Assembly: GCA_025350085.1 (NCBI GenBank)
Contig: JANXYI010000415.1
Coordinates: forward strand, 1-8,677
Reading direction: 5' to 3'
Length of the DNA: 8,677 nucleotides
Source: Deltaproteobacteria bacterium
GTDB lineage: Bacteria; Desulfobacterota; Desulfovibrionia; Desulfovibrionales; Desulfovibrionaceae
Shown: piece after piece, positions 6,271-8,677 of the stretch
Position numbering within the stretch: the first letter of the stretch is position 1
How the letters are laid out: every line of letters starts with the position of its first letter
Notes under the pieces: generated by a model
What the model saw: the letters and a program-made list of their open reading frames with translations, nothing else
What the model was told of the DNA's origin: nothing
The model's database searches: none
Program-made: the position numbers and the translations under genes

Positions 6271-8677
6271 ATGCGAATCCGCGCGACGTCCCTCAGCCTG
6301 ACCCCCGGCTCGGCCCCCGGCCTGGTCCTCGGCCTGGTCCTCGGCCTGGCGTCCGCCCTGTGCACGGCCTCCCCGGCCCAGGCCGAGCCCGTGCGCAAGA
6401 GCGTCCTGTACCTCAACTCCTACCACCACGGCTACGCCTGGTCTGACGACATCCTGTCCGGCCTGCGCTCCTTCTTTGCCGAGTCCGGCTATGCCGTGGA
6501 CCTGCAGATCGAGTACATGGACACCAAGCGCTTCGCCACGGCAGAGCGCGAACGCGCGCTGTTCGAGTTCTACCGCGAGAAGTTCAAGGGAGCGCGCTTC
6601 GACATCGTCATCGCCTCCGACGATTTCGCCTACAACTTCATCCTGGACTACCAGAACCGGCTCTTGCCCGGCGTGCCCGTGGTCTTCTGCGGGGTCAACG
6701 ACTTCAAGCCCCAGCGCCTGATCGGGCACGAGAACGTCACCGGCGTGGTGGAGAACGTGGACTTCCTGGCCACCCTGCGCCTGGCCGCGCGGCTCAACCC
6801 GGACCTGCAACGCATGATCGTCATCGGCGACCGCTCGGTCACCGGCGCGGCCATCCAGGGCCAGATACGCGAGGTGGTCCCGAAGCTTTCCGGCATCCTG
6901 GACTTCGAGTTCTGGGACGACCTGCCCCTGGGCGAGATACTGGAGCGGCTGCGCACCAAGCCCAAGGACGCCATGCTGTTCATCATCCCCGTGTATCTGG
7001 AGCACGAGGGCAAGCTCTATTCAGCGGACGAGGTGGAGGAGCTGATCTCGGCCAACGTGTCCATGCCCATGTACAGCTGCTGGCGGTTTCTCTTGGGGCA
7101 CGGCATGGTCGGCGGGCGGCTGCACAGCGGCGTGGACCACGGCCGCATCACCGCGCGCCTGGCCTTCCGCATCCTGGCCGGGGAAAAGCCCGCCAACATC
7201 CCGGTGGTCACGCACTTCGACGACCCCTACGCCTTTGACTACGACGTGCTGAAAAAGCTTGGCATCCCCCTGTCCGCCCTGCCCCCGGGCAGCGAGATCA
7301 TCAACGAGCCCTACGCCTTCTACACCATCAACAAGGGCCTGTTCTGGACCATCATCAGCAGCCTGGCGACCCTGGTCTTCATCCTGGTGCTCCTGGTGGC
7401 CAGCATCAGCCAGCGCAACCGCATCCAGGAACGCGTCAACGACCAGCTTTCCTTTCTCAAGATCCTCATGGACGCCATCCCGCTGCCCATCTACTCGCTC
7501 GACCGGCACGGGGCCTTCCAGGATTGCAACCTGGCCTTTGAGCGCTTCTTCGGCGTGACCCGCTCCGCCATCGCGGGCCAGTTGCCCCAGGCCATCGGCG
7601 ATCCGGCCGTGGCGGGCGCGGCCTGCCTGCGCGACGAGGTGGACCGGGAGCTCCTGGCCGAGCCGGGCGCCCGGATCTACGAATGTTCGCTCGACGCGGC
7701 CCACGGCCAGCCGCGCTCCATGATCGTGAGCAAGGCCACCTACCGCAGCGCCAAGGGCGAGACCATGGGCCTGGTGGGGGTGTTAAGCGACGTCACCAGC
7801 CTCAAGCGCGCCGAGGAGGAGCTCAGGCAGGCCGAGGAGAAGTACCGCGGCATCTTCGAGAACTCGGTGCTGGGCATCTTCCGCGCAGCACCCGACGGGG
7901 CGCTGCTGGATGCCAACCGCGCGCTGCTGGACATGCTCGGTCAGGACGACCTGGCCCAGTTGCGCGCCAAGGGCCCGGGCTTTCTCGACGGGGACGGCGC
8001 GGACGACTGGCTCATTGCGGCGCCCGGGCCAGGCGGGGCCGCGGGCTTTCGCCGCGAGATCATCCGGCCGGACGGGTTGCGCATCACAGTCTTTCTGCAC
8101 ATCCGCGGCGTGGCCGACTTCTCCGGGAACCTGCTGGCCTTCGAGGGCATCGTGGAGGACATCACCCAGCGCGAGGAGGCCCAGAGGGCGCTGAACGAGT
8201 CCCAGCGCATGTTGCTGCAGTCCCAGAAGATGGAGGCCATCGGCACCCTGGCTGGCGGCATCGCGCACGACTTCAACAACATCCTGACGAGCATCCTGAA
8301 CTCGGCCGAGCTGGCCCTGCTCGACGCGCCCGAGGGCTCGGAGATGGCCGGGGACCTCTTGCGCGTGCTCAAGGCCAGCCAGCGCGGCAGCCAGCTGGTG
8401 CGCCAGATCCTGGCCTTTTCCCGCCCGTCCCAGGCCGGGTTCCAGGCCGTGAACGTGGCCGAGGTGGCGCGCGAGACCCTGTCGCTGCTCGCAGCCTCGC
8501 TGCCGCGCAACATCACCGTGCGCGAGGACATCCGCCGCGATCCGGCCCTGGCCCTGGCCGACCCCATCCAGCTGCACCAGGTCTTTTTGAACCTGTGCAC
8601 CAACGCCTTCCAGGCCATGCGCGAGGTCGGCGGCGACCTGCTGCTGACCCTGCACGACGAGACCCTGGACGCCTCCG
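6271..8677 (+). CDS. Membrane sensor histidine kinase with periplasmic ABC-substrate-binding-like domain and two PAS domains (3' partial)
   Basis: The frame runs without a stop from the ATG at 6271 to the window end, giving 802 codons. The N-terminus is a signal peptide: MRIR, a hydrophobic core built on GLVL repeats (17-33), and SPAQA with likely cleavage after A38. Residues about 40-345 resemble the ABC_sub_bind periplasmic family (KSVLYLNSYHHGYAWSDD, then IVIASDDFAYNF and VPVVFCGVNDF). One transmembrane helix follows (about 357-379). PAS 1 spans about 390-510 and ends DVTSLKRAEEEL, then a short linker; PAS 2 spans about 525-632 and ends EDITQREEA. The HisKA motif GGIAHDFNN carries the phospho-accepting H666. 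The ATPase N-box begins at NLCTN (N774, N778) just before the cut. The remaining ATPase motifs, and possibly a receiver domain, lie beyond the window. It should sense a periplasmic small molecule and autophosphorylate; the ligand is unknown. The start is the first in-frame ATG after the mdh stop and lacks a clear Shine-Dalgarno, but the signal peptide supports it. Confidence 0.9.
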   Translation, partial: MRIRATSLSLTPGSAPGLVLGLVLGLASALCTASPAQAEPVRKSVLYLNSYHHGYAWSDDILSGLRSFFAESGYAVDLQIEYMDTKRFATAERERALFEFYREKFKGARFDIVIASDDFAYNFILDYQNRLLPGVPVVFCGVNDFKPQRLIGHENVTGVVENVDFLATLRLAARLNPDLQRMIVIGDRSVTGAAIQGQIREVVPKLSGILDFEFWDDLPLGEILERLRTKPKDAMLFIIPVYLEHEGKLYSADEVEELISANVSMPMYSCWRFLLGHGMVGGRLHSGVDHGRITARLAFRILAGEKPANIPVVTHFDDPYAFDYDVLKKLGIPLSALPPGSEIINEPYAFYTINKGLFWTIISSLATLVFILVLLVASISQRNRIQERVNDQLSFLKILMDAIPLPIYSLDRHGAFQDCNLAFERFFGVTRSAIAGQLPQAIGDPAVAGAACLRDEVDRELLAEPGARIYECSLDAAHGQPRSMIVSKATYRSAKGETMGLVGVLSDVTSLKRAEEELRQAEEKYRGIFENSVLGIFRAAPDGALLDANRALLDMLGQDDLAQLRAKGPGFLDGDGADDWLIAAPGPGGAAGFRREIIRPDGLRITVFLHIRGVADFSGNLLAFEGIVEDITQREEAQRALNESQRMLLQSQKMEAIGTLAGGIAHDFNNILTSILNSAELALLDAPEGSEMAGDLLRVLKASQRGSQLVRQILAFSRPSQAGFQAVNVAEVARETLSLLAASLPRNITVREDIRRDPALALADPIQLHQVFLNLCTNAFQAMREVGGDLLLTLHDETLDAS
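6319..6349 (+). repeat. 12-base tandem repeat in the sensor kinase signal peptide
   Basis: GGCCTGGTCCTC is repeated exactly at 6319-6330 and 6331-6342, followed by a partial third copy (GGCCTGG, 6343-6349). The unit is a multiple of three and encodes GLVL in the hydrophobic core of the signal peptide, so gain or loss of one unit would keep the frame and change the core by four residues. Confidence 0.8.

Noticed and set aside
6352..6363. Lipoprotein signal (lipobox) around C31 of the sensor kinase
   Set aside because: The residue before the Cys is Leu, which does not fit a lipobox, and a standard AxA-type site (AQA) follows.
5140..7005. Open frame of 621 codons on the - strand across mdh and the sensor gene
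   Set aside because: It crosses two well-supported + strand genes and a terminator, and its product is low-complexity and unlike any family I recognise.
1..8677. CRISPR array, tRNA, rRNA, insertion sequence or phage genes
   Set aside because: No regular repeat-spacer pattern, cloverleaf, transposase motif or phage gene was seen; this looks like ordinary chromosome.

Overview
The window is very GC-rich (roughly two thirds or more G+C by eye, with third codon positions almost all G or C). It carries five protein genes, all on the + strand. The gene types suggest a sulfate-reducing deltaproteobacterium of the Desulfovibrio group: a PHP/UvrD fusion, a DUF169 protein, an LDH-like malate dehydrogenase and a periplasmic-binding sensor kinase with PAS domains. 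This placement rests on gene content and composition remembered from that group, not on a marker gene, so it is tentative. No tRNA, rRNA, insertion sequence, phage gene or CRISPR array was seen.

Layout: (1) 1-3183, the 3' part of a large gene fusing an Endonuclease Q-like PHP nuclease domain to a UvrD/Rep-type superfamily 1 helicase; its start lies left of the window. (2) 3184-3341, a spacer with mutually exclusive hairpins and a good extended -10 promoter. (3) 3342-4091, a metallo-beta-lactamase-fold hydrolase of the lactonase-like kind. (4) 4092-4373, a 282-base spacer with palindromes, a short direct repeat and a promoter candidate. (5) 4374-5180, a nine-cysteine DUF169 protein of unknown function. 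(6) 5181-5310, a strong hairpin terminator followed by the mdh leader. (7) 5311-6255, malate dehydrogenase. (8) 6271-8677, a membrane histidine kinase with a secreted substrate-binding sensor domain and two PAS domains, cut off by the window end inside its ATPase domain.

How the genes work together: the first gene is a DNA-repair candidate that joins damage incision, unwinding and, through a clamp-binding-like C-terminus, tethering to the replication clamp. The MBL and DUF169 genes each seem to have their own promoter and look like single-gene units. The mdh gene and the sensor kinase are 15 bases apart and are probably co-transcribed, which may couple a C4-dicarboxylate enzyme to ligand sensing; the ligand is unknown. 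The most interesting items are the EndoQ-helicase fusion with its C-terminal clamp motif, the MBL enzyme lacking the usual bridging aspartate, and the repeated palindromic and promoter-like elements in the spacers.
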